17,595 nt of DNA. Origin: Candidatus Thioglobus vulcanius. Lineage in GTDB: Bacteria > Pseudomonadota > Gammaproteobacteria > PS1 > Pseudothioglobaceae. The position numbers and the translations under genes are program-made. The first letter of the stretch is position 1; every line of letters begins with the position of its first letter. The stretch covers positions 1 through 17,595 of the forward strand of contig CAJVCJ010000013.1 of the NCBI GenBank assembly GCA_910595855.1. Reading direction: 5' to 3'. The notes below the pieces were generated by a model that had not been told where the DNA came from, ran no database searches, and saw only the letters and a program-made list of their open reading frames with translations. This document shows, piece after piece, positions 6,838 to 14,253 of the stretch.

Positions 6838-7304
6838 CTACCCAAAGACCATATTTCTTCTTGTTGAAGATAACCTTATTCTCTCTCATTCTTAGCGCTC
6901 TGCCTTTTAATGAAACCATTCTAGACGCCTCCCCTTTTTGGATGTTTTTACTGTTTAGCTATTGGCTAGTTTACTTTCCAGTCAAAGGCGGTCTTTTTAT
7001 CGCATTAATCTTAGGCGTAATATTAGATATATTACAAGGAGATATTCTTGGTCAAAATGCTTTAGCACTGATTCTAGCCAGTCTATTTATTAGCAATGTT
7101 AAGCAATCTTTTTATGTGTCCAATTTGAGCACTCAACAAGTTTATATTTTTCTAGCTAGTGGTATTTATTTTAGTTTTTTCTTTTCTATTCATTTATTAG
7201 TGCACGGTTTTAATAACAACTACTACTTACTATTAACTCCATTAACAAGTGCTATTGCCTGGCCGGTTGTACGTTATTTTCTGGGTAAATGTAAGCACCA
7301 ATAA
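6834..7304 (+). CDS. mreD: Rod-shape-determining protein MreD
   Basis: A 156-residue integral membrane protein with about five hydrophobic helices, the usual MreD size (E. coli 162). PYFFLL near the N-terminus, the SPFWMFLLFSYWLVYFP segment and GVILDILQGDILGQNALAL near 61 are typical of the family. It partners MreC in controlling PBP2-RodA activity during elongation. Identification rests on position between mreC and mrdA as well as these motifs, because MreD sequences diverge quickly. The start overlaps the end of mreC by 4 nt. Confidence 0.93.
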   Translation: MTTQRPYFFLLKITLFSLILSALPFNETILDASPFWMFLLFSYWLVYFPVKGGLFIALILGVILDILQGDILGQNALALILASLFISNVKQSFYVSNLSTQQVYIFLASGIYFSFFFSIHLLVHGFNNNYYLLLTPLTSAIAWPVVRYFLGKCKHQ

Positions 7305-7306
7305 GC

Positions 7307-9157
7307 ATGGATAGTATTAATAACACTCAACTTGAAAACTCACTCCTATCTTCACGATTAAAGCTGGCCTTAATATTTATCTTCCTACTTACATCGGTGT
7401 TATTGGTACGTATTTATAATCTGCAAGTTGTGAATCATGAGTTCTATCAAGAAGAGGCGCTGGGTAATCAAATGCGCAGCTTGCCCATTACACCCAATAG
7501 AGGTAAGATTTACGATCGAAACGGTATTTTATTGGCAACCAACCTACTAACCTACCAACTAACCCTTACTCCTGAAAAGGTTGATAATATTAGCAAGACA
7601 CTTCTTCAACTTGAGCAACTTAATTTTATTAATGAAAATGACATTAAGGCTTATTATAAAAAAAGAAAGCGCTTTCTTAAATTCCATAATATCCCCATTA
7701 AGCATAATCTAAGTAAGACCAAAGTAGCTCAATTTTTGGTTAGTAATCAGTTTCCAGGTGTTGATATTGAGTCTTATTTTCATCGCGTTTATCCGCATGA
7801 ATCTTCTAGTGTGCATGCACTTGGCTACGTCTCTAGGATGAATAAAAAAGAGTCGCTACTTTACGATAAAGAGAATTATTCAGGCACTCTATTTGTAGGC
7901 AAGGTTGGCATTGAAAAGCAATATGAAAACCTCTTACATGGACGTACTGGTGTTAAACAAATAGAGCGCAATGTTAGTGGTCGTATTGTTGATACAAAAA
8001 TAATTACCCCTGCCACCGCTGGAAAAAACTTATACTTAAGTCTTGATTTGGATATGCAGAAAAAAGCTGAATCCGCACTCAAAGACAAACGTGGCTCTAT
8101 TGTGGTTGTCGATGTACGTAATGGCGAAGTATTAACCTTAGTTAGCACCCCTATTTACAATCCCAACTGGTTTGTAAATGGAATATCTCATGCTAATTAC
8201 AACCAACTACGAAACTCCAAAGACATTCCACAGTTAAATCGAGCGGTTCAAGGGCTTTATCCGCCTGGATCAACTGTCAAACCAATGGTTGCATTAGCAG
8301 GCCTTGAAGAAGGGGTTATTAACAATAAAAGTAAAACATTTTGCCCAGGCTATTACAAACTACCCAATGTCAAAAGAAAGTTTAACGATTGGAAACGCAC
8401 TGGACATGGTCATGTCGATGTAAAAGATTCGCTCGCCCAATCTTGTGATGTATTTTTTTATGATCTAGCTAACAAAATGGGTATTGATAAATTACATGAT
8501 AATCTAGATCTGTTTAACTTTGGGCGTAAAACAGGTATTGATATACCGGGTGAAAAAGGTGGCATCATGCCTTCAAAATCCTGGAAAAAAATCAATCGAA
8601 ATGAGCCTTGGTATCGAGGAGAAACACTCATTGCCGGCATTGGCCAGGGATTCATGACATCTAGCCCATTGCAACTTGCTGTTGCCACTGCTGCACTTGC
8701 CAATAAAGGTGAAATATTCCAGCCAACCCTTCTTAAAGCTACTCAATCACCAGGCGATTCCATCCTTACCATTGATAATAAACGCAGTAAACAAATACCT
8801 ATTAAAGACATTCACAATTGGGAAGATGTTATTGAGGGTATGAAAATGACAATTTACGCACCCAAGGGTACAGCTAGACGACTCAATAAAGGCTTAACTT
8901 ATACACTTGCAGGAAAAACAGGAACAGCTCAAGTCTTTGGGCTAGATCCTGAGGAGCAATATATTGCAGAAAAATACGAAGAAAAGCTGAGAGATCATGC
9001 CCTATTCACTGGCTTTGCACCCATTAACAATCCAGAAATTGCTATTGCTATTATTGTGGAAAATGCCGGTAGTGGTAGCTCAAAAGCAGCGCCACTAGCA
9101 CGTGAAGTACTCGATGTTTATTTTAACAAACAGTCATCCAATCGCTTGACGCAATAG
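7307..9157 (+). CDS. mrdA: Penicillin-binding protein 2, elongasome transpeptidase (MrdA)
   Basis: Class B penicillin-binding protein that crosslinks peptidoglycan during cell elongation, acting in the periplasm with RodA. The 616-residue protein has a short cytosolic N-terminus, one membrane helix (about 20-37), a non-catalytic dimerisation domain beginning PITPNRGKIYDRNG at 60-73, and a transpeptidase domain. Its active-site motifs are the nucleophile motif STVK (Ser322, Lys325), SCD at 379-381 (the SxD form usual in PBP2) and KTGT at 537-540. Length is close to E. coli PBP2 (633). It starts 2 nt after mreD. rodA (mrdB), which usually follows, is absent; instead the last 24 nt overlap a convergent gene on the other strand, and no intrinsic terminator is visible. 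Confidence 0.96.
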   Translation: MDSINNTQLENSLLSSRLKLALIFIFLLTSVLLVRIYNLQVVNHEFYQEEALGNQMRSLPITPNRGKIYDRNGILLATNLLTYQLTLTPEKVDNISKTLLQLEQLNFINENDIKAYYKKRKRFLKFHNIPIKHNLSKTKVAQFLVSNQFPGVDIESYFHRVYPHESSSVHALGYVSRMNKKESLLYDKENYSGTLFVGKVGIEKQYENLLHGRTGVKQIERNVSGRIVDTKIITPATAGKNLYLSLDLDMQKKAESALKDKRGSIVVVDVRNGEVLTLVSTPIYNPNWFVNGISHANYNQLRNSKDIPQLNRAVQGLYPPGSTVKPMVALAGLEEGVINNKSKTFCPGYYKLPNVKRKFNDWKRTGHGHVDVKDSLAQSCDVFFYDLANKMGIDKLHDNLDLFNFGRKTGIDIPGEKGGIMPSKSWKKINRNEPWYRGETLIAGIGQGFMTSSPLQLAVATAALANKGEIFQPTLLKATQSPGDSILTIDNKRSKQIPIKDIHNWEDVIEGMKMTIYAPKGTARRLNKGLTYTLAGKTGTAQVFGLDPEEQYIAEKYEEKLRDHALFTGFAPINNPEIAIAIIVENAGSGSSKAAPLAREVLDVYFNKQSSNRLTQ

Positions 9158-9499
9158 CGCTTCATCAATTGGAAATTTCAACATAGCGTCCATTCTATAT
9201 CGAGCCTTTAATTGATCCAACTGTGGCTGATTTAAGTCGTCATATAAAATCACAATTTTGGCTAGAGGTGAATTCCCCTCTAGAGTTGCTAACAAAGATT
9301 CAATATTACTCACTCGATCTCGAAATTCAGGGTTATGACTAAATTCAGCCACCAATACTTGATAACTATTTTTCTTAGCTAACTTAGTCGCCTTACGCTG
9401 AGAATCTTCAAAATCAACTTTAAATCCTTGCTCAACAAACATTGATGTGAAATCTTCAAAGCCACCCTCATCAACAAAAAATAACAGATTTTTACTCAT
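9134..9499 (-). CDS. Small receiver-like protein of unknown function
   Basis: A 121-residue cytosolic protein without signal peptide or membrane helix. The pattern of alternating strands and helices resembles a CheY-like receiver: NLLFFVDEGG at the acidic-pocket position, YQVLVAEF where strand 3 and the phosphorylated Asp would be, AKIVILYDD for strand 4, and AMLKFPIDEALLRQAI in place of the conserved Lys-Pro motif and last helix. The phospho-acceptor is not a clear Asp (Ala-Glu there) and the Thr/Ser after strand 4 is Tyr, so it would be a degenerate, probably non-phosphorylated version. This fold call comes from pattern only. The ATG overlaps the tgt stop by 4 nt, so it is coupled to tgt and last in the recA-led gene string. 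Its 3' end overlaps mrdA by 24 nt. Confidence 0.7.
   Translation of the reverse strand: MSKNLLFFVDEGGFEDFTSMFVEQGFKVDFEDSQRKATKLAKKNSYQVLVAEFSHNPEFRDRVSNIESLLATLEGNSPLAKIVILYDDLNQPQLDQLKARYRMDAMLKFPIDEALLRQAIG
9262..9283. repeat. 22-bp near-perfect palindrome
   Basis: CTAGAGG, T, GAATTC, C, CCTCTAG reads almost identically on both strands, with one mismatched pair. It lies inside the small receiver-like gene, about 105 bp beyond the mrdA stop. No T-run flanks it on either side, so a terminator role is doubtful. A palindrome of this quality is only mildly unlikely by chance in a window this size. Confidence 0.35.
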
Positions 9500-10605
9500 G
9501 ATTCTGAATTCTGCAATTGATAAAAACCTTGTTTAAATTCGGTAAATTTGTTATCTTCAATTGCTTGACGCATTTGTGCCATTAAATCTTGATAATAATA
9601 CAAATTATGAATCGTGTTTAATCTAGCGCTTAAAATTTCATTCTTTCGTTGCAAATGATGCAAATAAGATTTGGTATAGTTCTGACAGGTGTAACAACCA
9701 CAACGCTCATCTAGCGTTGAAACATCGAGCTTGTATTGTGCGTTACGAATTTTAACAATCCCTACAGACGTAAACAAATAACCATTTCTGGCATTTCTCG
9801 TTGGCATCACACAATCAAACATATCTATTCCACGCTCAACTGCCTCAACCAAATCACTCGGCGTACCCACACCCATTAAGTACCTAGGTTTTTCCTCTGG
9901 AAGCTCGTCTGGTAAATAATCTAGCACCTTCATCATCTCTTCTTTTGGCTCTCCAACACTTAAGCCACCAATGGCATAACCGTCAAAGCCAATCTCGATC
10001 AATGCTTTTGCAGACTCTTCACGCAAGTCTTTAAACATGCCACCTTGAACAATACCAAATAAGGCATTAGTGTTATTGAGCTTATTATGCTCAGACTTTG
10101 ATCGCTTTGCCCAGCGAAGCGATAATTGCATGGATTGATCAGCTGTTGGCTTATCAGCAGGATAAGGCGTACACTCATCAAAAATCATAACAATGTCTGA
10201 ACCTAGTTTATGTTGAATTTGTAAAGATTCTTCAGGACCCATAAAAATTTTATCACCATTTTTAGGCGACCTAAACTCAACACCCTCTTCGCTAATTTTT
10301 CTCATAGCACCAAGACTAAACACCTGAAAACCACCTGAATCTGTCAATATTGGACCTTGCCAGTGCATAAAATTATGCAAATCACCATGCGCTTCAATTA
10401 CTTCAGTACCTGGGGTGATAGCCAAATGAAAAGTATTTCCTAGGACTATTTGTGCACCTAAATCTATTACTTCTTCTGGCGTCATTGCTTTTACAGTGCC
10501 ATAAGTGCCTACCGGCATAAAAGCAGGTGTTTGCACTTCTCCACGCTCAAAAACCATTTTTCCGCGACGTGCTTTATTATCTATATTTTTTAACTCAAAT
10601 TTCAT
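9496..10605 (-). CDS. tgt: tRNA-guanine transglycosylase (queuine/preQ1)
   Basis: Tgt swaps guanine at the wobble position 34 of GUN-anticodon tRNAs (Asp, Asn, His, Tyr) for preQ1, on the way to queuosine. The 369-residue protein keeps E. coli numbering: Asp89 in ILTDSGGFQVFSLG, the nucleophile Asp264 in DMFDCVMPTRNARNG, and a zinc site of Cys302, Cys304, Cys307 (CGCYTC) and His333. GIVQGGMF at 184-191 and GYAIGGLSVGEP at 209-220 are substrate-pocket motifs. An AAGG ribosome binding site lies about 5 nt before the ATG. queA, yajC and secDF, frequent neighbours of tgt in other gammaproteobacteria, are absent here. It follows the ABC exporter by 24 nt. Confidence 0.97.
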   Translation of the reverse strand: MKFELKNIDNKARRGKMVFERGEVQTPAFMPVGTYGTVKAMTPEEVIDLGAQIVLGNTFHLAITPGTEVIEAHGDLHNFMHWQGPILTDSGGFQVFSLGAMRKISEEGVEFRSPKNGDKIFMGPEESLQIQHKLGSDIVMIFDECTPYPADKPTADQSMQLSLRWAKRSKSEHNKLNNTNALFGIVQGGMFKDLREESAKALIEIGFDGYAIGGLSVGEPKEEMMKVLDYLPDELPEEKPRYLMGVGTPSDLVEAVERGIDMFDCVMPTRNARNGYLFTSVGIVKIRNAQYKLDVSTLDERCGCYTCQNYTKSYLHHLQRKNEILSARLNTIHNLYYYQDLMAQMRQAIEDNKFTEFKQGFYQLQNSES

Positions 10606-10629
10606 ATGTGCCTTATTAATATGTATTAC

Positions 10630-12417
10630 TCAAGAATGCTGAGAATCAATTTGTAAATCCCAAAGTTTGGCGTATTCGCCCTGAGCTTTTAACAGCTCTT
10701 CGTGTGAGCCACTCTCTTGTATACCGCCGCTTCCTAAAACTATAATTTTATCACTATCAACAATAGTAGATAAACGATGAGCAATTACAAGCGTTGTATG
10801 CTGCTGAGCAACTGAATTTAATGCCCTCTGAACCATTTGTTCAGAATATGAATCTAGTGCTGAGGTAGCCTCATCAAAAATCAAAATAGGCGGATTTTTT
10901 AACAGCACCCTAGCAATTGCCAAGCGCTGCTTCTCTCCGCCAGAGAGTTTAAGCCCGCGCTCACCAACACGAGAATCATACCCTTGTGGCAATTTCTCAA
11001 TAAATTGATCAATAAAGGCTAGTTTAGCAGCTGTTTTTACTTCATCGCTGGTAGCGCCTTGCTTGCCATACGCAATGTTGTAATAGATACTCTCATTAAA
11101 CATGACCGTATCTTGGGGTACAACACCTATAGCTTTCTGAACCGAGCTTAGATCTAGCTGTTTAATATTTTGACCATCAATTAAAATTTCACCAGACTCA
11201 ACATCATAAAATCTAAACAAAAGTTTTGCCAAAGTTGATTTTCCAGAGCCTGAAGCACCAACAATGGCCACCTTTTGTCCAGGACTAATATCAAAACTAA
11301 TATCTTTCAATACTGATTCTTTGCCAGAATATGCAAATGTAACATTCTTAAACTCGATTTTCCCTTGACCAACCTTAAGTAATGGTGCATTTTTATCGCT
11401 CTTAATTTTTGGTTTTTTATCAAGTAAATTAAACATGTTATTCATGTCAATAAAGTTGTGTTTGATTTGTCGATAGACAATACCTAATGATCCCAACGGC
11501 ATAAACAATTGCAATAATAGCGCCTGAATCATGATCATGTCGCCTAAGCTTAATTGTTGTGCCACAACCCCTTCGGCAGCCATAATCAAAACCATAGTTA
11601 CACCAACAGCAATGACCGCTCCTTGAACAAAATTAAGCGCTGTCATTGAAGTAAAACTCTTGGTGGCAACATTCTCCCAGCGCGTCATGGTGTCTTCATA
11701 GCGCTTAACTTCAAACTCTTCTTGATTAAAATATTTAACCGTTTCATAGTTAATTAAGCTATCGACTGCATTGGTATTTGCCTCTGATTGCATGTCATTC
11801 ATTTGATAACGATACTTCATGCGCCAAGTTGTAATCGCAAGCGTCAAGCCAATATAAAACACAACTGTCGCCAATGAAATACCTGCAAAAAAGAAATCAT
11901 AGTTAATCCACAATAAACCAATAACTAAGCAAATTTCAAAAAATGAAGGTAAGATATTAAATACAAAAATGGATAGCAACGTAGAGACACTTTGCGTACC
12001 TCGATCAATATCTCGAGTAATGCCGCCAATTCTTCTATCCAAATGAAAAGACAAGTCAAGTGTGTGTAAATGTTTAAACACACCAAGTGCGATCAAATGC
12101 ATGGCGTGGTAGCGAACCTTGGCAAAAATAGCATCTCTAAGTTCATTAAATAATGAGCTAGATAATCTTAACATTCCATAAGCAAAGAGTAACCCTAATG
12201 GCAATATTAACACAACATTGGTTTGATCTAGACCGTCTACGATCTCCTTAAGAACCACAGGAACAGCAACATTAGCCAGCTTGGCAGAGATCAAGAAAAT
12301 AGTAGCTAAAATAACACGAGCACGCATTGCCAGTAGATATGGCAACAACTTCTTTAAAACCTTTATATCTTGAGTCTTAAAGTCGTAAGCTTGTGTTGGT
12401 TTATCAGTACCGTGCAT
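10630..12417 (-). CDS. Atm1-type (ABCB7/HMT family) ABC exporter
   Basis: A 595-residue fused half-transporter acting as a homodimer in the inner membrane. The six-helix exporter domain spans about residues 30-330 and contains NYETVKYFNQEEFE at 223-236, a hallmark of the Atm1/ABCB7/HMT branch. The nucleotide-binding domain follows, with Walker A GASGSGKST (387-395), Q-loop VVPQDT, signature LSGGEKQR (491-498), Walker B ILIFDEATSALD (511-522) and His547 in the switch loop. Studied homologues move glutathione-bound compounds, such as glutathione persulfide or metal-glutathione complexes; the substrate here is not known. It is less like MsbA, which carries lipid A. The start overlaps the preceding Cys/His-rich gene by 14 nt. 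Confidence 0.9.
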   Translation of the reverse strand: MHGTDKPTQAYDFKTQDIKVLKKLLPYLLAMRARVILATIFLISAKLANVAVPVVLKEIVDGLDQTNVVLILPLGLLFAYGMLRLSSSLFNELRDAIFAKVRYHAMHLIALGVFKHLHTLDLSFHLDRRIGGITRDIDRGTQSVSTLLSIFVFNILPSFFEICLVIGLLWINYDFFFAGISLATVVFYIGLTLAITTWRMKYRYQMNDMQSEANTNAVDSLINYETVKYFNQEEFEVKRYEDTMTRWENVATKSFTSMTALNFVQGAVIAVGVTMVLIMAAEGVVAQQLSLGDMIMIQALLLQLFMPLGSLGIVYRQIKHNFIDMNNMFNLLDKKPKIKSDKNAPLLKVGQGKIEFKNVTFAYSGKESVLKDISFDISPGQKVAIVGASGSGKSTLAKLLFRFYDVESGEILIDGQNIKQLDLSSVQKAIGVVPQDTVMFNESIYYNIAYGKQGATSDEVKTAAKLAFIDQFIEKLPQGYDSRVGERGLKLSGGEKQRLAIARVLLKNPPILIFDEATSALDSYSEQMVQRALNSVAQQHTTLVIAHRLSTIVDSDKIIVLGSGGIQESGSHEELLKAQGEYAKLWDLQIDSQHS

Positions 12418-12763
12418 CGTTCATTGGGTGATCTTTAGGTACGATAGCGCCTTTTTCTAATGCTATTTTTACAATTTCATTGCCACGGAATTGAGCTGGA
12501 TTTTGCAATAATTCTTGTTGCCAAAAAGAATGCATTTCACACATTTGTGGATGCGTATGATTACAACCTAAAATATGAAATGAACAGTCGCCTACCTTCC
12601 AAGGGCCATCGCCAGTGATTTCACCCTCGATCAGATGAATACTGTAAGTGGGGTCTTTTTCCCAAAAAATCTCAAAATAGAGTACACCTTGAGGATGTTG
12701 AAATAAGTTTTCAATAACACGCACCTCTCCATTCGGATATTTAATATATAGCGGCGAACGCAT
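12404..12763 (-). CDS. Cys/His-rich small protein of unknown function
   Basis: Not recognised. An upstream ATG at 12895 would give 163 residues, but its first 41 codons would lie on top of recX and encode a basic, low-information stretch. I prefer the ATG at 12763, 10 nt after the recX stop, giving 119 residues beginning MRSPLYIKYPNG. There is no clear ribosome binding site at that start, so coupling to recX is likely. Residues 60-78 hold Cys60, His63, Cys67, His69, His71, Cys75 and His78 (CSFHILGCNHTHPQMCEMH), dense enough to suggest a metal site. The rest mixes predicted strands (VLYFEIFWEKD, YSIHLIEGEI) and a helix. No signal peptide or membrane helix. The gene overlaps the start of the ABC exporter by 14 nt. 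Confidence 0.7.
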   Translation of the reverse strand: MRSPLYIKYPNGEVRVIENLFQHPQGVLYFEIFWEKDPTYSIHLIEGEITGDGPWKVGDCSFHILGCNHTHPQMCEMHSFWQQELLQNPAQFRGNEIVKIALEKGAIVPKDHPMNDARY

Positions 12764-12773
12764 AGATAATAAT

Positions 12774-13211
12774 TTATGCGGTTTTAAATGATTCGCTAAT
12801 GTGCTCAAAATTAAATCCTCTTGATTGTAAAAAACGCTGTTGCTTGGCTTTTTGCGTGAAGTCACTTGGCGCTTCTTGGCCAAATTTACGCTCACGTATC
12901 TGACGTGCTAATGTGTAAAAATCATAGTCAGATAAATCAAATTGTGTAATGCCACGTTGCCTTAAATCGACACTAATTTTAATTGGACCCTTGCCTTGAT
13001 TGAAGCGCATTTGAATAAAATCAGCTGAAAATCTATCATCACTTTGGTAATTCTGTTCTATTAAAGTTTCGATCGATGTTTCGATATCGTCTTGCTTAAA
13101 CTCTTTAGTACTCAGCTTTTGTGTTAATTCAAAAACTGAGTGTTCGCGCCTGACCAGCATGCGCATTGCAGCCGCATAACATTTTTTTTGATCAGCTGTC
13201 GTCACTACCAC
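12774..13211 (-). CDS. recX: Regulatory protein RecX
   Basis: RecX binds RecA filaments and limits their growth and activity. The 145-residue protein is all-helical with the family motifs MLVRREHSVFELTQKL near residue 18 (three-helix repeat), LIEQNYQSDDRFSADFI near 50, and GKGPIKISVDLRQRGI near 73. Length is near the family norm of about 150-170. The start is GTG at 13211, overlapping the recA 3' end by 20 nt; a second GTG two codons later is equally possible. No strong ribosome binding site is visible, so translational coupling to recA would keep RecX at low levels relative to RecA. Confidence 0.93.
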   Translation of the reverse strand: MVVTTADQKKCYAAAMRMLVRREHSVFELTQKLSTKEFKQDDIETSIETLIEQNYQSDDRFSADFIQMRFNQGKGPIKISVDLRQRGITQFDLSDYDFYTLARQIRERKFGQEAPSDFTQKAKQQRFLQSRGFNFEHISESFKTA

Positions 13212-14196
13212 TCATAAGCTTTTCACGAATTTTAGCTTCGACGCGTTGACTTAATTCAGTATGCTCTTTTAAGTAATCTCTTGCATTGTCCTTACCTTGG
13301 CCAATTCGCTCACCTTCAATACTGTACCAAGCACCTGCTTTTTCCACAAAGCCATGTTTAACACCAAGATCAATGATCTCACTTTCAAGAGAAATACCTT
13401 CGTTATAAAGGATCTGAAATTCAGCCTGCTTGAAAGGTGGTGCAACTTTATTTTTCAATACTTTAACACGTGTTTCATTGCCTAAAATTTCATCGCCTTT
13501 TTTAATCGCACCAATACGACGAATATCAAGACGTACCGAGGCATAAAACTTCAGTGCATTACCACCTGTTGTAGTTTCAGGATTACCAAACATAACGCCA
13601 ATCTTCATACGCAGCTGGTTAATGAAAATCACCATAGTATTAGTTTTCTTAATATTTGAGGTTAGCTTTCTAAGTGCTTGAGACATTAGTCGTGCTTGCA
13701 AGCCCATGTGTGATGCGCCCATTTCACCTTCAATCTCTGCTTTCGGCGTCAACGCAGCAACTGAGTCAATAACGATAATATCAACACTGCCAGATCGCAC
13801 CAACATATCAGTAATCTCTAACGCTTGCTCACCAGTATCTGGTTGAGAGATTAGCAATTCATCAGTATCAACTCCTAAACGCTTAGCATACTGAGGATCT
13901 AGCGCATGTTCTGCATCAATAAATGCCGCGGTGCCGCCTAATTTTTGCATCTCAGCAATAACATGTAGTGTTAATGTTGTCTTACCAGAAGATTCAGGGC
14001 CGTAAATTTCAATCACCCTACCTCTTGGTAAGCCGCCAATGCCTAGTGCTACATCCAAACTCAAACTACCCGTAGAAACAGCTTCGATATCTGCCTGAGC
14101 GCCTTCGTCACCCAAAAACATAACTGAACCCTTGCCAAACTGCTTATCAATCTGCGCTAAAGCCACCTTAAGTGCTTGTTTTTTCTGTTCATCCAT
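13192..14196 (-). CDS. recA: Recombinase RecA
   Basis: ATP-dependent strand-exchange protein central to homologous recombination and, where present, the SOS response. The 334-residue protein (E. coli 353) has Walker A GPESSGKT at 66-73, catalytic Glu96 in FIDAEHALD, Walker B VDIIVIDS near 138-145, the LexA/RecA family loops MGLQARLMSQALRKL and FINQLRMKIGVMFGNPETTTGG (loop 2, 191-212), and a short acidic C-terminus (SGSDDS). A GGGAG ribosome binding site sits 8 nt before the ATG. It leads a same-strand string with recX, the Cys/His-rich gene, the ABC exporter, tgt and the receiver-like gene. No E. coli-type LexA box (CTGT-N8-ACAG) is visible upstream. Confidence 0.98.
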   Translation of the reverse strand: MDEQKKQALKVALAQIDKQFGKGSVMFLGDEGAQADIEAVSTGSLSLDVALGIGGLPRGRVIEIYGPESSGKTTLTLHVIAEMQKLGGTAAFIDAEHALDPQYAKRLGVDTDELLISQPDTGEQALEITDMLVRSGSVDIIVIDSVAALTPKAEIEGEMGASHMGLQARLMSQALRKLTSNIKKTNTMVIFINQLRMKIGVMFGNPETTTGGNALKFYASVRLDIRRIGAIKKGDEILGNETRVKVLKNKVAPPFKQAEFQILYNEGISLESEIIDLGVKHGFVEKAGAWYSIEGERIGQGKDNARDYLKEHTELSQRVEAKIREKLMSGSDDS

Positions 14197-14236
14197 GTCA
14201 TTACTCCCGGGTAAAATATGATTAATTAATTTGACA

Positions 14237-14242
14237 ATTATA
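14237..14242 (-). promoter_or_regulatory. recA: -10 element of the recA promoter
   Basis: A perfect TATAAT on the minus strand would start the recA transcript near 14230, giving a leader of about 34 nt with a GGGAG ribosome binding site. The -35 side is weak. The same short gap also carries a TTGACA on the plus strand (14231-14236), but it lacks a -10 at the right distance before ribD. Confidence 0.55.
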
Positions 14243-14253
14243 TCTGAAATATT

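Noticed and set aside
12764..12895. N-terminal extension of the Cys/His-rich gene to an ATG at 12895.
   Set aside because: It would overlap recX by over 120 nt and encodes a basic, unstructured stretch; the ATG at 12763 right after recX is simpler.
13297..13485. 62-codon plus-strand frame inside recA.
   Set aside because: Shadow of recA on the opposite strand with no supporting signals.
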